Shown piece after piece: positions 51,888 to 60,171 of a DNA stretch of 64,000 nucleotides. Source of the DNA: CAXMQZ01 sp963707075 (GTDB lineage: Bacteria > Acidobacteriota > Thermoanaerobaculia > Multivoradales > JAHEKO01); contig CAVPOX010000004.1 in the NCBI GenBank assembly GCA_963707075.1, positions 62,001 through 126,000 on the forward strand, written 5' to 3'. A program made the position numbers and the translations under genes. The first letter of the stretch is position 1; the number at the start of each line of letters is the position of its first letter. A model generated the notes under the pieces. It was not told the DNA's origin and did not search any database. It saw nothing but the letters and a program-made list of their open reading frames with translations.

Positions 51888-53741
51888 GTGCCCAACAAGA
51901 GGTGTCTTCCGAGGCTCCTCGGCGCCGAGGCGGCGAGGCAAGTCACGCAGTACAGCATCGAGGACTTCCTCGGCGCGACCGACTACACGGGCGCCTCGTT
52001 CTCCCCGGACGGCAGCAAGATTCTGGTTTCGAGCGACGAACCGGGTGTCTATAACGCCTACGCCATTCCGGTGGACGGCAGCCAGCCGGTGCAGCTGACC
52101 ACATCCGACGATGATTCGATCTTCATCGAAAGCTACTTTCCAGAGGATGAACGCTTCCTGTTCAGCCAGGACAAAGGCGGTGACGAGCTCGATCACCTCT
52201 TTGTCCAGGAGGGGGATGGCACCGTCACCGATCTGACCCCCGGCGAGGGACTGAAGGCCATCTTCGAGGGTTGGACCCAGGACGAGTCGCACTTCATTGT
52301 CGCCACCAACGAGCGGGACCAGAAGTTTTTCGACGTCTACCTCTACTCGCGGGACGGGTACGAGCGGGAGATGATCTACCAGAACGACGAGGGCTATGAC
52401 GTTCAGGCGGTCTCACCCGACCTTCGCTACCTGGCGCTGGTCAAGAGTCGCACCACCAACGACAACGACCTCTACCTGTTCGATCGCCAGGCCGAGAAGC
52501 TGACGCATCTCACCCCTCATGAGGGTGATGTCTCACACGAGGCGGAGGCCTTTACCCTCGATGGCAGCGGTCTGTACTACCTCACAGACCGGGACAGCGA
52601 GTTCAAATATCTGGCCCGCTACGACCTGGCGACGGGTGAGTCCGAGAAACTCGTGCAGCCGAGCTGGGACGTCTGGTACGCGACCCCGTCGAAGAGGGCC
52701 AAGTACCTGGTGGTCGGCATCAACAATGATGCTCGCACCGAGATCCAGGTCTATGACACGGCATCGATGGAGCGACTCGAGCTGCCTGATTTTCCGCTGG
52801 GGGACATCAGCCAGGTGCGGTTCTCCCCCGATGAGACCATGCTGTCTTTCTATGTCAGCTCGGGCCAGCGGCCGGGCGACTTGTTCGTTGCGGAGATCGG
52901 CGAGGGTGAGCCTCGCCAGTTGACCCGGTCACTCCCGGCGAACATCGAGGCCACCGATCTGGTGGAGGGCGAGGTGGTTCGCTTTGCCTCCTACGATGGC
53001 GTGGAGGTGCCCGGTGTGTTTTACAAGCCCCATCAGGTCGATACCGAAAACCCCGCTCCAGCCCTGGTTTGGGTGCACGGCGGTCCAGGCGGGCAGTCCC
53101 GTCTCTGGTACAGCGGCCTGACGCAGTATCTGGTCAACCACGGCTACGTCGTCTACGCCATCAACAATCGCGGCAGCTCAGGTGAAGGCAAGACCTTCTA
53201 TGCCATGGACGATCGCAGACACGGGGAGGCGGACCTGGGGGACTGTGTGGCCAGCAAACAGATGCTCATCGACACCGGCTACGTCGATCCGGATCGCATC
53301 GGCATCATTGGCGGGAGCTACGGCGGCTATATGGTGCTGGCGGCACTAACGCTGCAGCCGGAGGCGTTTGCCGTGGGCGTCGATCTCTTCGGCATTTCCA
53401 ACTGGATGCGGACGCTGGAGAGCATCCCTGCCTGGTGGGAGTCGTTCCGCGAGGCGCTCTACACCGAGATGGGCGACCCGGTGGAGGACAAGGAGCGCCT
53501 GACCCGGATCTCGCCGCTCTTCAACGCCGACAAGATCGTCAGGCCACTCATGGTTCTGCAGGGGGCCAACGATCCACGCGTCCTCCAGGTCGAGTCCGAT
53601 GACATCGTCGCGGCTGCCCGCGCCAACGGAGTGCCAGTCGAATACGTCCTCTTCGAAGACGAGGGCCACGGCTTTCAGAAGAAAGAGAACCGCCTCGAGG
53701 GTTACAGGAAGGTCCTCGACTTCCTGAACGAGTACCTCTAG
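51888..53741 (+). CDS. S9-family prolyl-oligopeptidase-like peptidase, N-terminal frameshift
   Basis: From about residue 17 the protein is a normal S9 enzyme: a WD40-like propeller (FSPDGSKILVSSDEPG, RFSPDETMLSFYV) then an alpha/beta hydrolase with VWVHGGPGGQS, GGSYGGYMV (nucleophile Ser), LQGANDPRV (Asp) and EGHGF (His). The GTG start at 51888 gives a nonsense N-terminus, while another frame just upstream encodes a lipoprotein signal (LAIAIGLVGCAQQEVSSEAP, 51860-51920). A shift near 51,920-51,935 therefore separates the export signal from the enzyme. Confidence 0.85.
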   Translation: MPNKRCLPRLLGAEAARQVTQYSIEDFLGATDYTGASFSPDGSKILVSSDEPGVYNAYAIPVDGSQPVQLTTSDDDSIFIESYFPEDERFLFSQDKGGDELDHLFVQEGDGTVTDLTPGEGLKAIFEGWTQDESHFIVATNERDQKFFDVYLYSRDGYEREMIYQNDEGYDVQAVSPDLRYLALVKSRTTNDNDLYLFDRQAEKLTHLTPHEGDVSHEAEAFTLDGSGLYYLTDRDSEFKYLARYDLATGESEKLVQPSWDVWYATPSKRAKYLVVGINNDARTEIQVYDTASMERLELPDFPLGDISQVRFSPDETMLSFYVSSGQRPGDLFVAEIGEGEPRQLTRSLPANIEATDLVEGEVVRFASYDGVEVPGVFYKPHQVDTENPAPALVWVHGGPGGQSRLWYSGLTQYLVNHGYVVYAINNRGSSGEGKTFYAMDDRRHGEADLGDCVASKQMLIDTGYVDPDRIGIIGGSYGGYMVLAALTLQPEAFAVGVDLFGISNWMRTLESIPAWWESFREALYTEMGDPVEDKERLTRISPLFNADKIVRPLMVLQGANDPRVLQVESDDIVAAARANGVPVEYVLFEDEGHGFQKKENRLEGYRKVLDFLNEYL

Positions 53742-53841
53742 TAGAGGGGAGAACTGTCTCCGCCTTTGAACCGGCGGTGCCTCTGCGCGGCCGGCAGGCC
53801 TGAGGGCTCCGCAGATTCTCTTGTGCGGCTGACCCCGGATT

Positions 53842-53879
53842 GGGTATTTCTTACCCGATTCACGTTTCAGCTGAAACGT
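53842..53879 (+). promoter_or_regulatory. two palindromes upstream of a Ser/Thr kinase gene
   Basis: GGGTA-TTTCT-TACCC (53842-53856) is followed 5 bases later by a perfect 18-bp palindrome, ACGTTTCAG/CTGAAACGT (53862-53879). A possible -10 element TATACT lies at 53922-53927 and the kinase ATG at 53947. Gap-free palindromes of this length suggest binding of a dimeric regulator. Confidence 0.55.
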
Positions 53880-53946
53880 TCGGTGGAGGCTGGAACAGGG
53901 TCTGAGGCCGATATCAAGGCGTATACTAGTTTCCAGGGGGGAAAGG

Positions 53947-56118
53947 ATGATCGGGAGCGTGGTCTCCCACTACCGGGTCGAAGAGCATCTCGGCGGCGGC
54001 GGTATGGGGGTGGTGTATCGGGGTCTCGACCTCCATCTCGATCGATCCGTCGCGCTGAAGTTCCTGCCCGCCCATCTGAGCTCCAGTTTCCAGGCAGAAA
54101 CCCGATTCGTCCAGGAGGCGAAGGCGGCCTCGGCGCTGGACCACTCGCATATCGTCACCATTTTCGATATCGATCGCACCGAGGACGGTCAGCTCTTCAT
54201 CGTCATGGGCTACTGCCCGGGTGAGACGCTCAAGAAGAAGATCGAGCAGGGCCCCGTGCCGGTGACCCAGGCGGTGCTGTGGACCATCGAGGTGGCTGAA
54301 GCGCTCGAGCAGGCTCACAAGCACGGCATCGTGCATCGGGACATCAAGCCATCCAACATCCTGATTTCCCAGGATGAGAAATCAAAGCTGGTCGATTTCG
54401 GGTTGGCGAGGCTCGTCGAAGACACTACGCTGACGGACCCCGGCGCCGTGATTGGCACGACGCTGTACATGTCACCCGAGCAGATCCGGGGCGAACGCGT
54501 CGACCATCAGACCGACATCTGGTCCCTGGGTGTCGTGCTATACGAAATGGTTACCGGCAAGCTGCCGTTCAGCGGACCCACTGCGGCGTCGGTGATGCAC
54601 GCCATCATCGAAGCCAGGACACCTCGACTGGCCGATTCCGTGGTCGATGGTGGGCCGGAGGGGTTGCAGCGCATCCTGGACAAGGCCATGGCGAAAGATC
54701 CACAGGGTCGGTATCAAGACATCGCGGCGATGCTGACCGATCTGCGGCAGCTGTTTGCGAGACTCAGCACCGCAACGGTGCCAGCGCCGCCACCGACCCC
54801 GCCACCGCGGTGGGGAGGTGCGAAGTGGATTGCAGCGGCAGTTGCGGTTGGCGCCACGATCCTGGTGCCCTGGCTGCTGCTTGATAATGGGGACCGACCT
54901 CTGGACATCGACCACGTGGGTGCTCCGAGGATTGAAACCACCGAGGCGCAGCGGTACTTCGACCAGGCCCTCGACTATGAGCGACGAGGAGATTTGCGGG
55001 TGGCACTCGGGAATGCCGAGGCACTCTACCGAAAAGCGCTGGCGCTCGCACCGGAGAACGGTCATGTGCAGGCCCACCTGGCCAGCCTTCTGGTGCGCAC
55101 GGAGCTCTCTTTCCCCGGCTCGGAAGGGAGCGACGAAGCCGAGGCCCTGATCCGCTCGGCGCTGGCGCAGTCGCCCGAGCAGGCCTGCGCGTGGGTGGCG
55201 AAGGGATACCTGGCTTTGCTCCGAGGAGACGGTGCTGGCGCGGAGCAGGCGGCACGTCGGGCCCTGGCGCTGAATCCTGAACAAACCCGTGCCCACGTAT
55301 TGCTGGGGGAAGCGCAGGCAGCCATGGGGCAACAGGAGGCAGCCTTGGCCACCGTCAAGGCAGCCATCGACCTCGAGGACGGCTACCTCTGGGCTCATCC
55401 GGTATACGCCCGGCTCTTGCTCAGTCTGGGTCGGGATGAGGAAGCGATCGAGGAGTACCAGGAGGTTCTCCAGCTCTGGCCAGACTCGGTCGGCGCCCTC
55501 AACAATCTCGGTGCGATCTACATTCGACACGAGCGGTACCCCGAGGCGGAAGAGGCCTTGCGCAGGGCCCTGCAAACGGAACCCGACCCGGTGGTGGCGA
55601 TGAATCTCGGAACCGTGCTCTTCTATCAAGGTCGGATGCAGGAGTCCATCGAGGCCTACTTGCAGGCACACGACCTGAACCCAGAGGATCCCCTGATCCA
55701 GGCGAATCTGGGTGAGGCATACGAGGAGATCGGGGAATTGGCGAGCTCACGGCTCTGGTATGACAAGGCACTGACCACCTACGACGCACAGTTCCAAAGG
55801 CACGCGGCAAGCGCCGAGGAGTTGAGCGATCGGGCTTTCTACGCTGCCAAGGCGGGGCGCACGGACGAAGCGATCCAGGGAATCGTGGCTGCCGTCACCG
55901 CCACCCAGCGTGATCAGGTGCAACCCGATTCGCTGGTGCTGTTCCAGGCCGCCAAGATCTATGCGCTCGCCGGACGCCGGAGTGAAACCCTCTCCTACGC
56001 GAAGCAGGCCATCGCCGCCGGCTACCCCAGAGCCCAGTTCCAGGCTGAGCCGAGCTTCAGGGCATTTCTCAACGACTCAGACTTCCGAGCCCTTCTCGAG
56101 ACCGAGTCGAGTCCCTAG
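53947..56118 (+). CDS. membrane Ser/Thr kinase with periplasmic TPR domain
   Basis: AGGGGGGAAAGG precedes the ATG. The 723-residue protein has a Hanks kinase (about 9-265: GGGGMGVVYRG, HRDIKPSN, DFGLARL, MSPEQI), a Pro-rich linker, one membrane helix near residue 298 (WIAAAVAVGATILVPWLLL) and a long TPR array (about 335-715; for example AHLASLLVRTELSF, LGEAQAAMGQQEAAL, NNLGAIYIRHERYPEAEEAL). The TPRs probably bind a partner or signal outside the membrane. Two palindromes upstream suggest specific regulation. Confidence 0.92.
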   Translation: MIGSVVSHYRVEEHLGGGGMGVVYRGLDLHLDRSVALKFLPAHLSSSFQAETRFVQEAKAASALDHSHIVTIFDIDRTEDGQLFIVMGYCPGETLKKKIEQGPVPVTQAVLWTIEVAEALEQAHKHGIVHRDIKPSNILISQDEKSKLVDFGLARLVEDTTLTDPGAVIGTTLYMSPEQIRGERVDHQTDIWSLGVVLYEMVTGKLPFSGPTAASVMHAIIEARTPRLADSVVDGGPEGLQRILDKAMAKDPQGRYQDIAAMLTDLRQLFARLSTATVPAPPPTPPPRWGGAKWIAAAVAVGATILVPWLLLDNGDRPLDIDHVGAPRIETTEAQRYFDQALDYERRGDLRVALGNAEALYRKALALAPENGHVQAHLASLLVRTELSFPGSEGSDEAEALIRSALAQSPEQACAWVAKGYLALLRGDGAGAEQAARRALALNPEQTRAHVLLGEAQAAMGQQEAALATVKAAIDLEDGYLWAHPVYARLLLSLGRDEEAIEEYQEVLQLWPDSVGALNNLGAIYIRHERYPEAEEALRRALQTEPDPVVAMNLGTVLFYQGRMQESIEAYLQAHDLNPEDPLIQANLGEAYEEIGELASSRLWYDKALTTYDAQFQRHAASAEELSDRAFYAAKAGRTDEAIQGIVAAVTATQRDQVQPDSLVLFQAAKIYALAGRRSETLSYAKQAIAAGYPRAQFQAEPSFRAFLNDSDFRALLETESSP

Positions 56119-56125
56119 AGAGAGC

Positions 56126-56638
56126 CTAACCGCCCTTCTTGAGTCCCACTCCAGGATCGACGAAGTGCCAGTGTCCGTTCCGGTGCTTTGCCAGTACGTC
56201 GAACTTCAGAATGGCGTATTCGTCGGCCCCGATGAACTCATTGATGTAGCTGCGCACGCTCGTGGGGACGACGTGTCTTACCTCCTGTTCCCTGTCCCAG
56301 AGGAAGACTCCCTCCGTTTGCCTGACGCAGCGATAGTTGAAGACATCGAGGTTGGATGGATCGCAGTGGGGGGTCCAATCTACTCTGTTCATCGGCCAAT
56401 TTCTCGTCAGGTGGAAGTTGAGCAAGACAACCTCTTCGAAGTCCGTACCCGCGAACTCGAGCTTGAGGTCGTCAATGGCGCGGATGGGCTGGTCTTCCGT
56501 CCTGACGAATTGATCTGCGAGGCTGAACCTCACGGGATTGGCGGAGAGGTTCGCTGCATCGAGTCCAGGCTTGCAGTGCGCGTAATAAGAGATCATGGGC
56601 ACTGTTTGTGGATTGGGGTTTACACTCTTCGTCTTCAT
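56126..56638 (-). CDS. protein of unknown function
   Basis: The ATG at 56638 has TAGGAGG upstream. The 170-residue protein has no signal peptide or membrane helix and I do not recognise a family. Its sequence is rich in charged and aromatic residues (FVRTEDQPIRAIDDLKLEF, NRVDWTPHCDPSN, GHWHFVDPGVGLKKGG). It converges on the kinase gene with a gap of 7 bases. The good ribosome-binding site and ordered composition support a real gene. Confidence 0.6.
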   Translation of the reverse strand: MKTKSVNPNPQTVPMISYYAHCKPGLDAANLSANPVRFSLADQFVRTEDQPIRAIDDLKLEFAGTDFEEVVLLNFHLTRNWPMNRVDWTPHCDPSNLDVFNYRCVRQTEGVFLWDREQEVRHVVPTSVRSYINEFIGADEYAILKFDVLAKHRNGHWHFVDPGVGLKKGG

Positions 56639-56929
56639 CTCGCGCCTCCTACTCTAGGCAAGGGTGGGTGATTGCCCTTCGGTAGCCCGGCGGTCTTGGG
56701 AACCAGCGCTCGATGCGACGGAGGCGAGGACCCGTGGCTTTGTGTGTGCAGCCTTTCAGCTGACGTACCGTTGTCGAGACACCCAAAACACTACTCCCGC
56801 CATGGGTCGGTGTCCAGGAAAGGCTGCGCCGCTGCAAGTCTGCGGACACCCAGGACCGGCTTTATCTCAATGCCTAGTGAAACAAAGTATCTGTTGTAGC
56901 CGTATATGTTAGGTAACGAGGCAATGAGC
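56639..56929 (+). other. gene-free divergent region, 291 bases
   Basis: No coding sequence is supported between the unknown gene and the PadR gene. A weak repeat, GGCAA/TTGCC around 56657-56681, and an AT-richer stretch at 56875-56920 probably hold the promoters. Confidence 0.4.
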
Positions 56930-57283
56930 ATGACAAAACTGCAAAGAGAGCTCAAACGCGGCACCCTCGAGATGCTGCTGCTGCACATCCTGGCGGAAGA
57001 GCCGACGTACGGGTACGAGCTGCTCAGTCGGTTGAACCAACGCAGCGGTGGTCGGTTCGATACCAAAGAGGGCACCCTCTATCCGGTGCTGTACCGGCTG
57101 GAGGAGGCCGGGTTGGTCGTCCCCGAATGGGAGCAACCCGACCGGGGCGTGCCCCGCAAGATCTACCGGCTGACGGAAGAGGGGCAGAGCCGTGTCGCGG
57201 AGATGACGTCCGCCTGGCGGCGCTTCTCCGAGGCCGTCGAGGCAGTGCTGACCGGTACCGAGCTAGAGGAGGAGGAATCATGA
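56930..57283 (+). CDS. PadR-family transcriptional regulator
   Basis: I choose ATG 56930 because GAGG lies 8 bases upstream; ATGs at 56906 and 56924 are alternatives. The roughly 117-residue protein is a classic PadR: LKRGTLEMLLLHILAEEPTYGYELL, then GTLYPVLYRLEEAGLV (winged helix) and PRKIYRLTEEGQ, with a short C-terminal dimer helix. It overlaps the next gene by 4 bases. PadR-membrane protein pairs of this kind often self-regulate in response to membrane stress or drugs; that is inference here. Confidence 0.92.
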   Translation: MTKLQRELKRGTLEMLLLHILAEEPTYGYELLSRLNQRSGGRFDTKEGTLYPVLYRLEEAGLVVPEWEQPDRGVPRKIYRLTEEGQSRVAEMTSAWRRFSEAVEAVLTGTELEEEES

Positions 57284-57999
57284 AACCCGCGGATCGCTAT
57301 ATCGACGACGTCATGCGCCATGTCTTTGCCACCCAGCAGGATCTGGAGAAGCTGAAGACAGACCTCCGGTCCCACTTCGCCGAAGGGGAGGCGGCGGGTC
57401 GAGAGCCTCGCGACATCATTTTGGGGTTGGGGACTCCGGAAGAGGTCGCTGCTGCCTTCAACGCCGAGCGAGAGTTCCACTATGCGAGTTTCTGGGAAAG
57501 GCTCTTTGCCTTCTTCGGGGACTGCGGAATTCTGCTGATCATCATCCTGCCGGTGCTGGCTTTGGGGTTACTGGGGGGCGTGGTGGGGTCCGAGCCGGGC
57601 GAGGTGCCGATCGTCTGGTTTGTGATCTGCTTCCTGTTCTTCCTGGCGCTCGTCGGTGTCGGCATCTTCTACTTTCCTCTCTTCGAGTCGCACTACGGCA
57701 AGACTCCCGGCAAGCACCTCATGCGCATCCGCGTCCGGCGCGAGAACGGGGCTCCGATCAGCCTTGGCCAGGCCTTTGTCCGCCGGCTTTCGTTCTACTT
57801 CGACATGCTGTGGATCGACGCGCTGTTCATCCCTTTCACCGACAAGCACCAGCGCGCCCTCGACATCGTTGCCAAGACCGTGGTGGCGCGGGAGCCCGGC
57901 AAGCGCGCTGGAGCCGGAAGCTATCTGCTATGCGCGCTGCTGATGCTGCTGCCGGTCTTCTGTCTGCTGTGTCTTGGCCTGCTCTTCTCTCACGGCTGA
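57280..57999 (+). CDS. RDD-family membrane protein with DUF1700-like N-terminus
   Basis: ATG 57280 overlaps the PadR stop and follows GGAGGA. The 239-residue protein begins with a cytosolic helical domain (MRHVFATQQDLEKLKTDLRSHF, LGTPEEVAAAF) like that of PadR-linked DUF1700 proteins. Helices follow at about 85-105 and 110-135. The RDD motif region is HYGKTPGKHLMRIRVRRENG with ISLGQAFVRRLSFYFD, and a final helix is at about 215-237. Transport function is unproven for most RDD proteins. Confidence 0.85.
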   Translation: MKPADRYIDDVMRHVFATQQDLEKLKTDLRSHFAEGEAAGREPRDIILGLGTPEEVAAAFNAEREFHYASFWERLFAFFGDCGILLIIILPVLALGLLGGVVGSEPGEVPIVWFVICFLFFLALVGVGIFYFPLFESHYGKTPGKHLMRIRVRRENGAPISLGQAFVRRLSFYFDMLWIDALFIPFTDKHQRALDIVAKTVVAREPGKRAGAGSYLLCALLMLLPVFCLLCLGLLFSHG

Positions 58000-58035
58000 T
58001 CGGCGCCCACAACCGAGGCGGCGCCGGTCCGGTTC

Positions 58036-58041
58036 TATAAT
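58036..58041 (+). promoter_or_regulatory. possible -10 element
   Basis: TATAAT stands 45 bases before the propeller gene start at 58086. No good -35 is present at 17 bases, so the promoter call is weak. Confidence 0.35.
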
Positions 58042-58085
58042 GGAAAGCGGCGACAGCATGGACCGTCACCTACGGAAGGCTCGCC

Positions 58086-59378
58086 ATGGATCAGAGGGTC
58101 GTGGTTGTCCTGGTTGGTACCTTTTGCCTGCTGGTGATCTGTGCGATTTCCGCAACCCCTGCATCAGTCTCTCCGGTCTCAGAAGCGGGGGACAGGTTTC
58201 GACTCTTGCGGTCCGTCACCGTCGATGGGGGAGCAGGTGGCGACGATCAGGTGCGCGGAATCTCGGTAGCCGAAGACGGCAGCGTGTATGTGACGGGCTA
58301 CGTCAGCGTCGCGGGGCAGGGGCGCGACATCTGGCTCGCCAGGTACAGTCAGGATCTCGTCTACCAGGACAGCATCACGATCAACGGTGCCGCGAACAGC
58401 GATGACGAGGGCTACACGATGGCCTTTGATGAGGACGGCCATCTGTTTCTCATCGGGTACATGACCGAGGCCGGTGAACGTCACAATATCTGGCTCGGCA
58501 AGCTCGACACGGAGCTGGTGCTGATCGACCAGATCACCGTCAATGGTCCGAGCAACGAAGACGATGACGGCTACGGCATCCTGTTTGACTCCCCGACCGG
58601 GAACCTCTATCTCGCCGGAACGGTGCGGGAACCCGGCGAAGGTGCCAACATCTGGCTTGGTATCTACGATGTAGATCTCGATCAGGTGGACGCAATCACC
58701 ATGGACGGTCCGGCCAACGACACCGACAAGGCCCGCTTCATGACCTTCGACGACACGCGGCATCTCTTCGTCAGCGGCTCGATGACCGACGACCTGAGCC
58801 GCGATTACGACATCTGGATCGGCAAGTTCAAAGACGATTTGACCTTCGTCGACGACATCACCATTGCCGGGCCGACGACGGAGGAAGACAAAGGCTACGG
58901 CATTGTCTTCGATGGCTCAGACACGATCTTCGTCACCGGCACCATGATCGAAACCAATGAGAGCTACAACATCTGGATGGCGAAGTTCGACACGGACCTG
59001 AACCCGATCGACGACCTGACAATCAATGGTCCCGAGGATGGTGAAGATGTCGCCTACATGATGGCGATAGACCACGACAGTCGTCTCTACCATGCCGGCA
59101 CCTATACCGAGACTGTCGGTGGCACCAACATCTGGCTCGCCTGTTTCGATCCGGCCTTGAATCTGGAGGCATGGATCACCATCGATGGACCGGCAGGCGG
59201 CTACGACACTGGGATCGGCGTGGCAATGGGCAACGATGGCGACCTCTATGTTTCAGGCATCGTCAGTGACCCGGTAGAAGACTTCAATATCTGGATCGGT
59301 CGCTTCGACGTCTCGACTCTGTTCACCGACGGATTTGAATCCGGCGACACGTCGATATGGGCCGCGACCTCCCCTTAG
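58086..59378 (+). CDS. exported seven-bladed propeller with DGFESG tail
   Basis: The 430-residue protein has a signal or anchor (VVVLVGTFCLLVICAISA) and seven repeats of about 53 residues with NIWLGKLDTEL-type and ITINGP-type motifs, giving a beta-propeller. The DxD-rich loops (NSDDEGY, NEDDDGYG) may bind calcium. It ends LFTDGFESGDTSIWAATSP, the tag found on other exported proteins in this window. No enzymatic motif is visible. Confidence 0.82.
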   Translation: MDQRVVVVLVGTFCLLVICAISATPASVSPVSEAGDRFRLLRSVTVDGGAGGDDQVRGISVAEDGSVYVTGYVSVAGQGRDIWLARYSQDLVYQDSITINGAANSDDEGYTMAFDEDGHLFLIGYMTEAGERHNIWLGKLDTELVLIDQITVNGPSNEDDDGYGILFDSPTGNLYLAGTVREPGEGANIWLGIYDVDLDQVDAITMDGPANDTDKARFMTFDDTRHLFVSGSMTDDLSRDYDIWIGKFKDDLTFVDDITIAGPTTEEDKGYGIVFDGSDTIFVTGTMIETNESYNIWMAKFDTDLNPIDDLTINGPEDGEDVAYMMAIDHDSRLYHAGTYTETVGGTNIWLACFDPALNLEAWITIDGPAGGYDTGIGVAMGNDGDLYVSGIVSDPVEDFNIWIGRFDVSTLFTDGFESGDTSIWAATSP

Positions 59379-59384
59379 GGGGAG
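59369..59384. terminator. small hairpin at the end of the propeller gene
   Basis: CTCCCC (59369-59374) pairs with GGGGAG (59379-59384) across the stop codon, between convergent genes. No T-run follows, so termination is uncertain. Confidence 0.3.
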
Positions 59385-59391
59385 TGCCTGC

Positions 59392-59997
59392 TCAGTCGTC
59401 GTCCCAGAGCGAGCCGAACGGGTTGTCGTCCGTCTCCGTGGGTTCGGTCTCGTCGACATTCCAGTAGTTGGTCGAGCCCAGTGAGTAGACGGTGCCGCTG
59501 GCGCTGGAGCCGTCGCTGCTGCGCAGGTCGAAGTACTCGAACGAGCCGAGTTTGTAAGAGCTACCGGTCGTTGTGGACCTCTCGTGGCGGCCGGCCTCGG
59601 TGCCGGTCGTATTGAAGTTGTAGTACGTAAAAGAGCCTAGCTCGTGGGAGGTCCCGGTGGTCGCGGAGCTCTTGTGGCGGCCGGCCTCGGTACCGGTCGA
59701 ATGCAGATTGTAGTGTGTGAATGGTCCCAGCTTCTGCGAGGTGCCTGTCGTCGTCGAGCTCCCAAAGTGGCCGGCCGAAGTGCCGGTTTTGTTGAAGTTG
59801 TAATAGGTAAACGGCCCCAGCTTCTGCGAGGTCCCCGAAGTCGTGGTTCCATCGCTCGAGAGAAAGTTGTAGTAGGTGAACGCGCCCAGCTCCTGGACCG
59901 TGCCGGTGGTCGTCGTGGTCTGCGCCAGGCCAGGCAGGGTGCCTGCCGAGGCTGTGCAGATCAGAATGGCGATGGCTACAAGAACGGATTTCCGCAT
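59392..59997 (-). CDS. exported protein with 30-residue tandem repeats
   Basis: The 201-residue protein has a signal peptide (ending GLAQ) and six copies of a G[TS]xxxLGxFxYYNF motif starting at residues 32, 55, 85, 115, 145 and 168. The spacing is 23, 30, 30, 30 and 23 residues, a symmetric order. The 30-residue units carry TGTEAGRHxSS linkers; the outer ones carry SSDG linkers. An acidic tail ends SLWDDD. GGGAGG precedes the ATG. I do not recognise a named family; a short beta-repeat surface protein is likely. Confidence 0.75.
   Translation of the reverse strand: MRKSVLVAIAILICTASAGTLPGLAQTTTTTGTVQELGAFTYYNFLSSDGTTTSGTSQKLGPFTYYNFNKTGTSAGHFGSSTTTGTSQKLGPFTHYNLHSTGTEAGRHKSSATTGTSHELGSFTYYNFNTTGTEAGRHERSTTTGSSYKLGSFEYFDLRSSDGSSASGTVYSLGSTNYWNVDETEPTETDDNPFGSLWDDD
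59566..59835 (-). repeat. three 90-bp coding repeats
   Basis: Residues 55-144 of the repeat protein form three in-frame units of exactly 90 bases, for example GTSQKLGPFTYYNF, GTSQKLGPFTHYNL and GTSHELGSFTYYNF. They are coding repeats, not a CRISPR array. Confidence 0.8.
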
Positions 59998-60062
59998 GAC
60001 AGATACCTCCCTGGAAGTTCGTCAGACCAATTCAACCTTGCATCAATGATGCCGGCGTGAGG

Positions 60063-60077
60063 TGTCAGAACCTGACA
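60063..60077. promoter_or_regulatory. inverted repeat upstream of the repeat-protein gene
   Basis: TGTCAG-AAC-CTGACA is a perfect inverted repeat 66 bases ahead of the ATG at 59997. It could be an operator. Confidence 0.4.
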
Positions 60078-60142
60078 ATAGACAGCTCTCGACAGGTTCA
60101 GGCCGGGGAGGTCCTGGTTGGGCTCGAGGTCAGCCTTCAAAA

Positions 60143-60171
60143 TTGACTTTATTGACCTGTTAGGTCAAAAT
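60143..60171 (+). promoter_or_regulatory. promoter and operator of the third toxin-antitoxin module
   Basis: TTGACT (60143-60148), 17 bases and CAAAAT (60166-60171) form a candidate promoter. Inside it lies the perfect inverted repeat TTGACCT-GTT-AGGTCAA (60152-60168). Transcription would start close to the ATG at 60179, after the alternative ATG at 60170. Confidence 0.6.

Noticed and set aside
54538..55671. Long open frame on the minus strand (377 codons)
   Set aside because: It is antisense to the kinase-TPR gene; it has no domain features.
59566..59835. CRISPR array
   Set aside because: The repeats are in-frame 90-base coding units with no unique spacers.
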